NCBI RefSeq assembly: GCF_009873495.1
Contig: NZ_CP046704.1
Span: 1-64,000 of the forward strand
Direction of reading: 5' to 3'
Origin: Nostoc sp. ATCC 53789
GTDB taxonomy: Bacteria > Cyanobacteriota > Cyanobacteriia > Cyanobacteriales > Nostocaceae
Length of the DNA: 64,000 nt
Made by a program: the position numbers and the translations under genes. Under the pieces are notes generated by a model that was given only the letters and a program-made list of their open reading frames with translations, had not been told where the DNA came from and searched no databases. How positions within the stretch are numbered: position 1 is the first letter of the stretch; each line of letters starts with the position of its first letter. Positions 1 to 8,515 of the stretch are shown piece by piece.

Positions 1-1265
1 TTGATGAGAATGTTTCAGCTAATACAATTATTGGCACATTTAGCAGCATCGATCCAGACGCAAATAACACTTTTATCTACACCTTAGTTGCTGGTATTGA
101 TGATACCGACAATGCCGTTTTTACTATCAATGGGGATAAGTTACAAATTAATAATGCTCCGAACTTTGATGTCAAATCTAGTTACAAAATTCGGGTAAGA
201 ACAACAGACCAAAGTGGACTATCCTTTGAGAAAGCGTTGAATCTTGGTGTTAACAATAACAATATCCTTATCTCTCCTGAATTAACAAAGGGTTTTGAGG
301 ACGTTTTTAACATTAAAGGAACTAATGATAAAGCAATACTCAAAATCACGATCGCTAGCAGTACTCCTAATCCTAATCGGTTGAATGAACTAGGTGTATT
401 TAATGTTGATGATGCTGCGGGTAGCATTAAAGATGATACTGGTAAATCACTTCTTCCTGGTGCAGACGGTTATAACAAAGCAGCTTTAACACGAGCCAAG
501 GTACTTTTCTCCACCCTTGCCAATTTGCCAAATGGTTTCAGTAACAGCGATGTTATTCGCTCACTGCAATTAGACTCTGGTTCTAACTTCAGATTTTATT
601 TAGTTCAAGGCACTACAACTCAAACTGTAATCAGTAAAGCTAATTATACTGACATAGTGTTTTCCTCAACCCAAAATATTCAAGACTTGGGTAACAATGT
701 TTTCTCTTTGAATTTCCCAAATCTTGCGGTGAATATTCAGGCAACAAATCAATCATTAGATTCCGGTTTGAATAACCAATTTGGTCAGCAAGGTTCAACT
801 CAAGGAGAACTGCTTTATGCAGGTGATAATGTGAACGCTATCTTTACTGTTAATAGAGAAGCGGCTTATGATAACTTTATTGGCTTTTATCAGGTGACTG
901 ATGAAACAGGTACCATTAATATCAATGGTACGATTTATAAACCTGGAGATTCAGGATATACCCAAGCAGCAATTAATAGTAGGGTTGTCGGATTAGCAGG
1001 AACTAACCAAGCGACAATCACATTCAACGGACAATTCAATTCTAATAGTATCTTTGCACCATTTATTATTGCTAATGGCGATCCAAACTCATATATAAGC
1101 CGAGGAAATTCTGTTTATTTCTCATTTTTGGGTGCTAATCCTACTAGCGACAAGCAAGTGGATCACATCCGCTTATTAGGCAATAATACCTTTGGCTTTG
1201 AGGATTTACCAAATGGTGGCGATCGAGATTTCAACGATATAATTGTGCGAGTTAATTTCAGATGA
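1..1265 (+). CDS. 3' end of large cadherin-like / DUF4114 surface protein (partial)
   Basis: The reading frame is open from the left edge (codon phase from base 3) to a TGA at 1263-1265, so the N-terminus lies outside the window. The first ~75 visible residues resemble a cadherin-like repeat (FTINGDKLQI, then KIRVRTTDQSG). The C-terminus carries the DUF4114 signature (FEDLPNGGDRDFNDIIVRV, about positions 1195-1257), an Asp/Asn-rich motif usual at the ends of large secreted, calcium-dependent cyanobacterial proteins. A surface or extracellular adhesive role is inferred from these families. No enzymatic motif is visible. It is followed by a decayed region, not by an obvious operon partner. Confidence 0.8.
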   Translation, partial: DENVSANTIIGTFSSIDPDANNTFIYTLVAGIDDTDNAVFTINGDKLQINNAPNFDVKSSYKIRVRTTDQSGLSFEKALNLGVNNNNILISPELTKGFEDVFNIKGTNDKAILKITIASSTPNPNRLNELGVFNVDDAAGSIKDDTGKSLLPGADGYNKAALTRAKVLFSTLANLPNGFSNSDVIRSLQLDSGSNFRFYLVQGTTTQTVISKANYTDIVFSSTQNIQDLGNNVFSLNFPNLAVNIQATNQSLDSGLNNQFGQQGSTQGELLYAGDNVNAIFTVNREAAYDNFIGFYQVTDETGTININGTIYKPGDSGYTQAAINSRVVGLAGTNQATITFNGQFNSNSIFAPFIIANGDPNSYISRGNSVYFSFLGANPTSDKQVDHIRLLGNNTFGFEDLPNGGDRDFNDIIVRVNFR

Positions 1266-1393
1266 CATCGGAAGCAATGTGATTTTGTCAGGGCAAGAAA
1301 AGGCAGAGGGTTAGAGGGGATGGGGGGTAGAGGAGAAACTATATTCAACCCCTCACCTTTGGGTGTGGTGAATAATTGCAAATTGCGAATTGT

Positions 1394-1783
1394 TATGTTC
1401 AAGCAAATCGAGTTCGCAAATCGATTGGTGCAGAAACCTCGTTTGCACAGGACTTAAGCGATGTCGGTCAGATGTTACAGGAACTCGAACAGATTACCAA
1501 AATTGTCGAGCAACGGTTAGATCAGCACGAAACACGAGGACGCACATTAACTCTGAAAGTCAAGTTTTCTGACTATCATCAGATAACCCGCAGTAAAACA
1601 ATGCTTGCTCCCATCAGTGAACTATCTACGATTTTTGAGATAGCCAAAGCGCTGTTTGAGTCGATTGATCTGGAAAACCGCAGTATTAGGTTGCTGGGCA
1701 TTTCCTTGTCCAATTTGGATAACGCCAAACAAACTCAAGCAATTCAATTGCCATTATTTCAGAATGGGAACATCATATTTTAG
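1394..1783 (+). pseudogene. dinB: C-terminal remnant of DNA polymerase IV (DinB)
   Basis: The ~130 residues match the little-finger/C-terminal part of Y-family DNA polymerase IV: RVRKSIGAETSFAQDL, then QHETRGRTLTLKVKFSDY and QITRSKTM, which are typical DinB segments. The catalytic palm and fingers (about two thirds of the protein) are absent. The upstream DNA is low-complexity sequence with AATTGCGAATTG motifs. The fragment therefore cannot be a polymerase. Its last 30 bases overlap the convergent ribbon-helix-helix gene. Confidence 0.75.
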
Positions 1784-1957
1784 GGTAGGTGTAGTCTGTT
1801 CAGACGCTGACAACTCGGTTATTGTCAAAGAGCGAATCAACTCTCGAATCACATCAGTTGCAGGTCTACCTGTGTTTGCACAATATTTTTCAAGTTTTTC
1901 GCTTTCAGCAGATGCAAGATTTATTGTGATTCGTTTGACAGCCCATTTTTTGTTCAT
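1754..1957 (-). CDS. Ribbon-helix-helix (CopG/MetJ-like) small DNA-binding protein
   Basis: A 67-residue protein begins MNKKWAVKRITINLAS and continues AESEKLEKYCANTGRPATDVIRELIRSL. This is the beta-strand plus two-helix layout of ribbon-helix-helix repressors, with a basic strand (KRITINL) that would enter the DNA major groove. Such proteins often act as antitoxins or autorepressors, but no toxin ORF sits next to it, so it may be an orphan. It overlaps the 3' end of the dinB remnant on the opposite strand. The size and fold pattern support a real gene; its target is unknown. Confidence 0.6.
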   Translation of the reverse strand: MNKKWAVKRITINLASAESEKLEKYCANTGRPATDVIRELIRSLTITELSASEQTTPTLKYDVPILK

Positions 1958-2078
1958 GACTTGCTCTATTGCTCAAATTTAATGAATTATCTAGACTTTA
2001 AATGCCTTGTGCAATACTTAACAAATATGATTACAAAAGACAATAAATATTGAAAGTAAAATTGTTATTTTAATAAAT

Positions 2079-2522
2079 ATGTCTTCTAATCCCCTACTTC
2101 ATTTTATTACTAAACTGATTAATATTGAAGATATCAAGGTGGTGAATTACGATTTTATCACCGACGATGAAATCGTAATTGAAATCCAAAACCAGTCAAA
2201 AGTTTCTCAGTGTCCTCACTGTGGAAAGACAACTAATAAAACTCATCAAAATCATTGGTATATGGTCAGATATATACCAATGAGTGACTATCAAGTAATT
2301 TTAAAAGTAAATCGTCGTCAATTGAAATGCACAGAATGTCAGAAAGTCTTTAGCGAAAAATTGCCTTTTGTAAAAACTAGAAGAACTTACACAAAAAGAC
2401 TAGCGATGAAGGTAGTCAAGGAAGCCTTAGAAACTGATGTAGAGAGTGCAGCTAGAAGAAATCCAATTACTGTAATAGTGCTACTTGCCAAAAATTCAGC
2501 CGACAGAAGGTCGCAGAGATAA
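2079..2522 (+). pseudogene. N-terminal fragment of an ISL3-family transposase
   Basis: The first ~125 residues look like the N-terminal zinc-binding domain of ISL3 transposases: CPHCGKTTNKTHQNH, then a CTEC pair, then the basic VKTRRTYTKR. The DDE catalytic core, expected over the next ~250 residues, is missing. The last ~20 residues of the frame are unrelated. This is a dead fragment of an insertion sequence; no terminal repeats could be identified. Confidence 0.7.
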
Positions 2523-2584
2523 TATTTAACCTGAGTTTGGGATAAGCTCAAACCCTTATTACACCGTTGCTTGATTCTGAGATA

Positions 2585-2620
2585 TGTCAACGTGTTTGCG
2601 TAGCGTCTCCGACAGGAGAA
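2585..2620. repeat. Short dispersed cyanobacterial repeat
   Basis: The stretch around GCGTAGCGTCTCCGACAGG is a palindrome-rich short repeat of the kind scattered through Nostocales intergenic DNA. Related motifs (GGGCTACGTCTACGCA) occur at about 39458-39482 and 43475-43497 here. No coding function is evident. The surrounding 2523-2890 region holds no convincing gene. Confidence 0.4.
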
Positions 2621-2697
2621 GCGGGAACGCACTTCACAGGATAACCCGGTGCGTGACATTTCTCGATCAGCGACAATACCAAAGGTGAATATGTAGT

Positions 2698-2790
2698 AGT
2701 TTACCAACCCAAAAATGCCCTTGTGAGGGCTGGGTAAAGGGAGAGGGTTACTGGGTTTGGGATTTAAAACCTTTTCTCCTTCCCTAATTC
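2698..2790. repeat. Copy A of a dispersed GGGATTTAAAACC-type repeat
   Basis: This stretch shares an ordered series of blocks with 5341-5466: TAGTAGT, then CCAACCCAAA, then GTGAGG, then an AAAGGG run, then GGGATTTAAAACCTTT and a TTCCC tract. Copy A lacks the clean right terminus that copy B has. Looser relatives occur at 26213-26275, 30944-31030 and 35908-35995. It is probably a non-coding mobile or palindromic repeat family. Confidence 0.5.
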
Positions 2791-2890
2791 TTGTCGGCAA
2801 TGGGCTTGGGATGCCTCAAGAATTGCAGCATCAAATTATAGAGTCATTTTCTCTTAAAACAAAGAATAATAAAATACTAGTTTAGTAGTA

Positions 2891-2989
2891 AGCTATCGAA
2901 TTAAAACCGTCAGACATGGTGGAAAATTAAATTTCCATTCACAGATTGGTATAGGCACTGAATTTGAAATTTTATTGCCTTTAGTTTGA
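2891..2989 (+). pseudogene. C-terminal tail of a histidine kinase (HATPase end)
   Basis: In one frame this reads SYRIKTVRHGGKLNF followed by QIGIGTEFEILLPLV and a TGA. This is the last ~32 residues of an HATPase domain, equivalent to the SYQIINEKHGG stretch to the C-terminus of the intact kinase at 3051-4118. The rest of that kinase is absent upstream, so this is a remnant. Confidence 0.6.
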
Positions 2990-3050
2990 TTGATTCAAAA
3001 TTCTGAATTAATTTTTGAATACGTACCATAACGTTGCGTTACATTACTTC

Positions 3051-4118
3051 CTAAACTTGCTGCTGGATAGGAATTTGAACCACAAACTCCGTTCCTTTTC
3101 CAGGTGTCGAAACAAACTCTAACTTGCCGCCATGTTTTTCGTTGATAATTTGATAGCTGATAGCCATTCCCATTCCTGTTCCCTTACCGACAGGTTTTGT
3201 TGTAAAGAAGGGATTGAAAATCTCTTTTTGAATCGATTCGGGAATTCCAGAACCATTGTCAGTAATGGTAATTTTCACCCACTGCGAATCAATGGTAGAG
3301 GTACAAATCGTGATGCTACTAGGATTATCCCGAATTTCCTGATAAGTTCGTTTAGCATTGAGTTCTTCGAGGGCATCGAGTGCATTTACTAGAATATTCA
3401 TAAACACCTGGTTGATCTGTCCAGCGTAGCATTCTACATTGCATAAATTGTTGTAGTCTTTGATGATCTGAATTTCTGGGCTTTTGTCAGTGGCTTTGAG
3501 GCGGTGTTGCAAAATCATCAAACTATTGTCGATACCTTCATGAATATCTACCGCTTTATACTCACTTTCATCAAGGCGGGAGAAGTTACGCAGTGAAAGT
3601 ACAATATCCCGGATACGCTCTGTCCCGATATTCATTGAGTTCAATACCATAATCGCGTCTTTTTCTAGAAAGTCTAAATCGATGGTTTTGCGTTCGGTTT
3701 GAATTTCAACGGGTGGGTTAGGAAAATAATGATGATAAAGCTGGACAAGTCGCAATAAGTCATGGGTGTATTGGCTGATATGGCTGATATTTCCGTAAAT
3801 AAAGCTAACGGGATTGTTGATTTCATGAGCAATCCCAGCCACCATTTGACCAAGAGCAGACATCTTCTCGCTTTGAATTATTTGAGCTTGTATTTTATGC
3901 AAACTATTTAATGTATTTTCTAATTCTTGGCCTCTTAGCTGCAAGTCTGTTTGAGAGCTTTCTAACTCACAAATGACTTTCTTAAGTAAAAACTCTTTTG
4001 TTGCAATGTCAGTTTCTAACTGGTGGCGTTCATTTTGGCAGCGTTCCAGCTTTTTGTGCAAGATGCGGTTTGTCTTTTCTAACTCTTGAATCTGTATGGA
4101 AAAGTCAGGGTTATCCAT
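3051..4118 (-). CDS. Sensor-less histidine kinase, partner of FIST protein
   Basis: The 355-residue protein has an N-terminal coiled coil (about residues 1-80, rich in E/K/Q heptads). A dimerisation/phosphoacceptor segment follows (SEKMSALGQMVAGIAHEINN, His about residue 98). The HATPase domain shows an N-box-like QVFMNILVNALDAL, a G1 box DNGSGIPE and a G2 box GKGTGMGMA. No input or membrane domain is present, so the signal must come from a partner. The FIST gene ends 7 bases upstream on the same strand, which indicates a two-gene operon. Autophosphorylation from ATP and transfer to an unlinked response regulator is the expected reaction; no regulator is encoded nearby. Confidence 0.85.
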   Translation of the reverse strand: MDNPDFSIQIQELEKTNRILHKKLERCQNERHQLETDIATKEFLLKKVICELESSQTDLQLRGQELENTLNSLHKIQAQIIQSEKMSALGQMVAGIAHEINNPVSFIYGNISHISQYTHDLLRLVQLYHHYFPNPPVEIQTERKTIDLDFLEKDAIMVLNSMNIGTERIRDIVLSLRNFSRLDESEYKAVDIHEGIDNSLMILQHRLKATDKSPEIQIIKDYNNLCNVECYAGQINQVFMNILVNALDALEELNAKRTYQEIRDNPSSITICTSTIDSQWVKITITDNGSGIPESIQKEIFNPFFTTKPVGKGTGMGMAISYQIINEKHGGKLEFVSTPGKGTEFVVQIPIQQQV

Positions 4119-4125
4119 ACACCAA

Positions 4126-5283
4126 TTATTTTGTTCCGATTAACAGTGTAACAAAGGTTTTGTTATGAAATTGTGTTTGGCCTTTGCCCACTATAGGAGC
4201 AATTTCACCATAAGCATAGAAACCACAACAAGGTAATGCTTTTGGTAAATGAGTTTTGACAAGCTGATACTCAAGTCTTGCAAGAGTTCCAAGAATTCGC
4301 CGTCGAGCTGCACAGGAAATAAGTAATGCTGCCATTGGCTCCACGCCGGGATAATCAGCAAGAGCATTCTTCAAGGATGTCTCAGAAGCTGACAGAATAT
4401 TGTCACGAGTTGCATCAGTAATTTGCACAACTGCCTGTTCAGGAATATCTGAGAAGAACTTCATGCTACCAGACTGTGGATCGTAGCCATTAGGTGCCCG
4501 CAAATAGAAATGATCTTCATCCTCAAAAACTGCTAGGGCATGGATGGCATAGTTGGATGCAAATCTTTCTTCACCGAGATAGTGCTGATAGAAATCTAAG
4601 GCAGGCTGTCCATCAATTTCATAGACTACGTTGCCATCGACTTTAGTTACACGGCTACGTTGGCTGATGGGAGTCCAACCACTGGAAACTCCGTAGGAAA
4701 ATAGTAGTTGTCCAGAGAATAACAGCACTGGAACTGAATCACTCAATACTTCACCTTGGAAGAATTGGTAAGTTTTGTCAAAGGTATAGTCATCGGCAGC
4801 CATTCCCCCAATGATGGGAATATGTTCTCCCAGACTTTGTTTTAAACCTTCTAAAATTAAAACCCCATTGCTCGTTAGACTATCAGGAAAGGTAAGGCAC
4901 AGTTGTGGTACAGATGCACTCTTTGCCTTTGCTTGTGCGATCGCTTGCCCTGCTGCAAGGGCTGGATTTTTGGATGCTTCTCGTCCAATACCTGCCCAAA
5001 TTTCCACTTCATCGGTAGCAAATAGCATTAAGGTTAGAGAATCTTGCTGAAACTCCAGAATTGAGGAGATTTCTCCATTTGTAGTTCCACCAATCAACTC
5101 AATTCCGGGAAAAGCATCTTGGATGCGTTGCAAAATTAACGCATGGTCAAAGTCTATAGCAGTGAATAAAAGCCCTGCTTGAGGAAGGGAGCCTGCAAGA
5201 GAACGGCTACATTCTTGAAGTACTTCAGTGATCGCGTTTTGAGAATCAGGATCGTCACTATGACCAACAACTACTTGAAACAC
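4126..5283 (-). CDS. FIST domain sensory protein
   Basis: The 385-residue cytoplasmic protein matches FIST_N plus FIST_C: IELIGGTTNGEI about residues 60-72, IPIIGGMAADDYTF about 155-168, and a C-terminal ALLISCAARRRILG followed by CCGFYAYGEIAPI. FIST proteins are small-ligand sensors (amino acids are suggested) in signal transduction. They often occur beside kinases that lack an input domain, as here. The ATG at 5281-5283 is the only reasonable start. It is first in a two-gene operon with the histidine kinase, whose start lies 7 bases downstream. The ligand is unknown. Confidence 0.85.
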   Translation of the reverse strand: MFQVVVGHSDDPDSQNAITEVLQECSRSLAGSLPQAGLLFTAIDFDHALILQRIQDAFPGIELIGGTTNGEISSILEFQQDSLTLMLFATDEVEIWAGIGREASKNPALAAGQAIAQAKAKSASVPQLCLTFPDSLTSNGVLILEGLKQSLGEHIPIIGGMAADDYTFDKTYQFFQGEVLSDSVPVLLFSGQLLFSYGVSSGWTPISQRSRVTKVDGNVVYEIDGQPALDFYQHYLGEERFASNYAIHALAVFEDEDHFYLRAPNGYDPQSGSMKFFSDIPEQAVVQITDATRDNILSASETSLKNALADYPGVEPMAALLISCAARRRILGTLARLEYQLVKTHLPKALPCCGFYAYGEIAPIVGKGQTQFHNKTFVTLLIGTK

Positions 5284-5340
5284 AAGTACCTCATCGTAAG
5301 TTTTAATACCAGCGTGTTAACTCAATTTGGATGGGAGCAT

Positions 5341-5466
5341 CTAGTAGTCTGCCAACCCAAAGATGCTAGGTGAGGTCTGGGGAAAGGGGACTGGTTTTGG
5401 GATTTAAAACCTTTCCCCCTTCCCCCTTACCCTTTACCCCGCCAAGTCACGAAAGCGAACTACTAG
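5341..5466. repeat. MITE-like element, copy B of the dispersed repeat
   Basis: The 126-bp segment starts CTAGTAGT and ends ACTACTAG, a perfect 8-bp terminal inverted repeat. Inside it carries the GGGATTTAAAACC block shared with 2698-2790 and purine/pyrimidine-rich AAAGGG and CCCTTCCC tracts that can fold on each other. It encodes no protein. The size and ends suggest a miniature inverted-repeat element mobilised in trans; no related transposase was identified. Confidence 0.45.
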
Positions 5467-5683
5467 CAACCTACAGTTAGATTTCCCACTTACTTTAACT
5501 AAATCTCAATTCACCTGAGTTTTTATTTCCACCTCATTTGACGATACAAAAACTGCATGAAAAATTTTGGGAGCATTTTCTACAAAATCAACTTCCTAGC
5601 ATTAACCCAATTTCCCCACCCCACATCTGAGGAAGCGATGTCTGCGGCAACGTCAAAGACAAACGCTCAATCACCTTCCGCCC

Positions 5684-5992
5684 GACGATGTGCCTGTGGC
5701 AGAAATCCCTCATTTTCAAGGGAACAACACAGTGTATGTAATATCTGCACAAGAAAAGCTTCTGCTTTCGTACCCAAAGCTCAATCAGCTGCTACCGCTC
5801 CTGAAGAACCAGCAGAAACCGACGCTTGTACTCTTTTTTCAGCTTCGGTATCTTGGGTAGAGGTTTTCCAGCATTTCAGGAGTTGGGGCGAACAGAGGCA
5901 GGTGCTTACCTTTACAATTTTGGGGAGGATACAGGGAGATTGAGATGCCCTTCCCTCGGATTTCGCCACGGTAGAATGAGGTGTACGCTGTC
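5684..5992 (+). pseudogene. Decayed ORF of unknown family
   Basis: The frame from 5684 reads like real protein (DDVPVAEIPHFQGNNTVYVI, then EKLLLSYPKLNQLLPLLKN) up to a TAG at 5858. A second, shifted frame then reads RGFPAFQELGRTEAGAYLYN and continues to a TAA near 5992. The longer ORF that crosses the region in another frame is Cys/Ser/Ala-rich and looks like a shadow. I do not recognise the family. A frameshifted, truncated gene is the simplest reading. Confidence 0.3.
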
Positions 5993-6268
5993 ATAATCGC
6001 ACCCGCTCAAAATCGTAGTCAGTCACCCGTGCGATGGAATCTTTAGAGGTAAAAACCTTGTCAAACCAATTTGCAATTCGCAATTGAAGATGAAATTAGA
6101 AATTAAGCCGTTGAGGTAGAAAGTTAACATACTAATCTTTGATTAAGTGATAAGTTTCAATTATTAGTAATTTTAATTGCGAATTGTGAATTGGTAATTG
6201 CGAATTGTTTTGGCATCCATTCCACACTGTAAAACCACGTATCGTTAATCAGTTGAATGCCCTGAACA
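5991..6268 (-). pseudogene. DUF1392 C-terminal remnant split by a small AT-rich insertion
   Basis: On the minus strand 6268-6208 reads VQGIQLINDTWFYSVEWMPK, close to the segment GIALVHNSWFYLVELM of the intact DUF1392 protein at 32838-33296. After about 140 bp of AT-rich DNA, 6067-5991 continues DKVFTSKDSIARVTDYDFER and stops. The N-terminal two thirds of the gene are missing. This is a dead copy of a plasmid-associated gene family that survives elsewhere in the window. Confidence 0.5.
6068..6207. repeat. AT-rich miniature insertion with AATTGCGAATTG ends
   Basis: About 140 bp bounded on the left by GCAATTCGCAATTG and on the right by AATTGCGAATTG, which are inverted relative to each other. 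It interrupts the DUF1392 remnant. A related AATTGCGAATTG motif lies at about 1379-1393. No coding capacity. It looks like a small inverted-repeat insertion common in Nostocales genomes. Confidence 0.4.
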
Positions 6269-6269
6269 A

Positions 6270-6557
6270 AATGTTCTTAAAAATCACGGTTATAATTTAG
6301 AGCATAACTTTGGTCATGGTGAAAATCATTTATGCGAGTTATTATTGTCTTTAAATTTGCTAGCTTTTTTATTTCATACTGTTTTAGATTTAGTTAATTA
6401 TATTTATCAAAAAGTTCGTGAAATACTAATAACTCGAACTACTTTCTTTAAGGATATTCGTACCTTATTAAAATATTTATGGTTTAAAGATTGGTTGCAT
6501 TTATTCTTATTCATCCTCACAGAACATGATCCATTAAAAAAAGCAAATTCTAGTTAA
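6270..6557 (+). pseudogene. C-terminal transposase fragment
   Basis: The open frame reads NVLKNHGYNLEHNFGHGENH, then LSLNLLAFLFHTVLDLVNYI, FFKDIRTLLKYLWFKDW. The EHNFGHG and LLAFLFHT stretches are typical of the end of a DDE transposase family widespread in cyanobacteria. The catalytic core is missing and the left edge abuts the DUF1392 remnant, so it is a fragment. The exact IS family is uncertain. The 284 bases after it (6558-6841) show no feature I can support. Confidence 0.5.
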
Positions 6558-6841
6558 TAAATGTCAGTCAATATATTAAAAGAGGAGGAAAAAGTTATTT
6601 ATTAAAAATTTAAAAAGTTGTTGAGAATTCCATCTAAATTTATCAGTTGAAATAAATTTTTCATGGACAAATTTCTTCAAACCTCTTTATCTCCAACGTT
6701 GGTGATAATTATCTGTCAAAAAATGATGCTTCGACACAAGTTCTCTATTTAAATAACAGAATTTTCTCTGATTTTTTTCAAAATGAGAAATGCTGGCGCG
6801 AGCGCGATCTAATTGGGAAGAATACAAAACTAAGATTTTTA

Positions 6842-7528
6842 TTAGCTTTTAGCATTGCAAGGTTTCGGCACTTTAAAATAGCTGCTGGGGTAGTTGAATC
6901 CCTCTCTAGATTCGCCGTAGTGATCGTAGAACTCAAAGCTGCCGATTTTCTTGAGAATAGGTGCAAACTGGGGATATTTGTCAGCGCGATTGCAGAACCA
7001 AACGGCTATCTCTGTTTTGGGAATAACGCCCCTCCAGCAATCAGCAGCAAAACCGTTGATAGTGGTTGTACCCTTGTAAATCATATTGTTGGCTAACCAC
7101 CAGCCGCGACTAAAGACATTAGGTAGTGGGAAGGGGTTGAGGGTACAAGTCTTGGCTCCAGTATTTGGATCTGTTTGAATGAAGTACTCTTGATCTGGAT
7201 TTTGACCATCTGACAAGTCTAGGTCATACACGTTATAGATTAAAACTTCCTTATCAATATAGTAAGCAAGTTCACGGTTGATACCTTGTTTCATATCGAA
7301 CTCATAGGTGGACACCAGTTGGTTTTGGGGATTGCCGACCTCCTGAAATCTTCCGGAGCCAAAGTATACTAAGGGAAAATTGGGAAATATTTTTATAGTT
7401 TCGCGTTTGAAAGCTTCGTCGCTCAAGAAATTTTGTGTACTCTTCGCCTGACCAAAGGTAGGAAATGAAGTTGCTAAAAAAGTACATAAAATACAAATGG
7501 AAATCCACTTCAAGATAGCGTTTTTCAT
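6842..7528 (-). CDS. Secreted/periplasmic protein of unknown function
   Basis: The 228-residue protein begins with a clear signal peptide (MKNAILKWISICILCTFLAT, then SFPTFGQAKS, with cleavage expected after QA). The mature part is rich in Tyr, Phe and Pro and has four well-spaced Cys (TCTLNPF, ADCWRGV, VWFCNRA, KPCNAKS) that could pair in the periplasm. I recognise no enzyme motif and no family name. It is monocistronic: the flanking genes are over 150 bp away. Function unknown. Confidence 0.65.
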   Translation of the reverse strand: MKNAILKWISICILCTFLATSFPTFGQAKSTQNFLSDEAFKRETIKIFPNFPLVYFGSGRFQEVGNPQNQLVSTYEFDMKQGINRELAYYIDKEVLIYNVYDLDLSDGQNPDQEYFIQTDPNTGAKTCTLNPFPLPNVFSRGWWLANNMIYKGTTTINGFAADCWRGVIPKTEIAVWFCNRADKYPQFAPILKKIGSFEFYDHYGESREGFNYPSSYFKVPKPCNAKS

Positions 7529-7680
7529 TTTGACAATGAATATTCTATTGCTTCAGAACCTATCTTAGTTTAAAGACGATCATCTAATTTTGCTATTTTG
7601 ATATTTCTTTAAAAAAAACTGTTTGCTAAGTAGAAATACTACAAAATATACACCGAGAGTGATTGCACGCACTTTTTGCT

Positions 7681-8238
7681 TTAAATCCCTATGAGATTTT
7701 CATTCCCAGCACAAATTAAGTTTTGCCGTTCTAAATAATCAAGCACTTGCTTAACACATTGTTCAACGGTGAACTTATCAGTTTGACAGATAATTTCTGG
7801 ATTTAATGGTTCTTCATAAGGGTCAGAGATACCAGTAAAATGTTTAATTTCCCCTGCTTTTGCTTTAGCGTAGAGTCCTTTGACATCACGGAATTCACAA
7901 ACTCCAAGTGGAGCCTGAACATAAACTTCGATAAAATTGGTAGAAGTTTTTTTGAGTTGCTCTCGAACTTTACGATAGGGGCTGATTGCTGCAATGATCG
8001 CAATTACGCCATTGCGACTGAGTAATTCAGCCACAAAGCCAATACGACGCACATTTGTATCTCGGTCTTGTTTGCTAAAACCCAATCCTGCACAAAGATG
8101 GGTGCGAACTACATCACCATCTAGCACTTCTATTAAGTAATTTCTGATGAGCAATTCTTGGGCTATACCGTGGGCGATTGTTGTTTTCCCAGCACCACTT
8201 AAGCCTGTCAACCAGATAATTTTACCAAGGTGTTTCAT
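7681..8238 (-). CDS. cysC: Adenylylsulfate kinase
   Basis: CysC phosphorylates adenosine 5'-phosphosulfate with ATP to give PAPS, used for sulfate assimilation and sulfation. The 185-residue length is normal for the family. Visible motifs are the P-loop GLSGAGKTT (about residues 12-20), DGDVVRTHL about 40-48, the conserved RDTNVRRIGFVAELL, and the AISPYR segment. The C-terminal HFTGISDPYEEPLNPEI is a typical APS-kinase lid region. Start at the ATG at 8236-8238. No ATP sulfurylase gene is adjacent, so it stands alone in this context. Confidence 0.93.
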   Translation of the reverse strand: MKHLGKIIWLTGLSGAGKTTIAHGIAQELLIRNYLIEVLDGDVVRTHLCAGLGFSKQDRDTNVRRIGFVAELLSRNGVIAIIAAISPYRKVREQLKKTSTNFIEVYVQAPLGVCEFRDVKGLYAKAKAGEIKHFTGISDPYEEPLNPEIICQTDKFTVEQCVKQVLDYLERQNLICAGNENLIGI

Positions 8239-8313
8239 GTTTTTTTAATCTGATCGCTGATGCAGAAATGCGATGGTCGAACGCGAGTGCGTCTCGTTGG
8301 CGCAGCCTCTCCT

Positions 8314-8341
8314 AGAGAAGAGAAGAGAAGAGAAGAGAAGA
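8314..8341. repeat. AGAAG pentanucleotide microsatellite
   Basis: About five and a half tandem copies of AGAAG directly follow a GCGCAGCCTCTCC dispersed-repeat motif, upstream of cysC. Such short tandem units are prone to slippage. The six-frame readings across it are low-complexity and not credible genes. Confidence 0.7.
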
Positions 8342-8424
8342 CCCGCCAAGGGCGATTGCATCACCAAGAAGTTAAAAGTGCAATTGAAAAGTGGTGTAGC
8401 GAATTGTATCAAGTGCCACCCGAT

Positions 8425-8458
8425 GCAACAAAATTGCGTGTCAGTGCAATTTTGTTGC
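8425..8458. terminator. Strong hairpin downstream of the RTX gene
   Basis: GCAACAAAATTGC and GCAATTTTGTTGC form a perfect 13-bp inverted repeat around an 8-base loop (GTGTCAGT). It sits 58 bases beyond the stop of the minus-strand RTX gene and upstream of cysC on the same strand. There is no U-tract, so it may be a mRNA-stabilising or bidirectional stop rather than a classic intrinsic terminator. The role is inferred from position. Confidence 0.4.
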
Positions 8459-8515
8459 AAATTAATGCATTTAACCAATTTGTAGGGTGAGTAAACATTT
8501 GCCCACCCAACACTT

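Noticed and set aside
5557..5943. 128-aa plus-strand ORF with Cys-rich composition
   Set aside because: The more protein-like reading is in another frame over the same bases (59 codons from 5684), so this ORF is probably a shadow of a decayed gene.
8260..8490. Short ORFs in both directions over the AGAAG tandem repeat
   Set aside because: Low-complexity Arg/Glu/Lys sequence produced by the microsatellite; no ribosome site or homology pattern.
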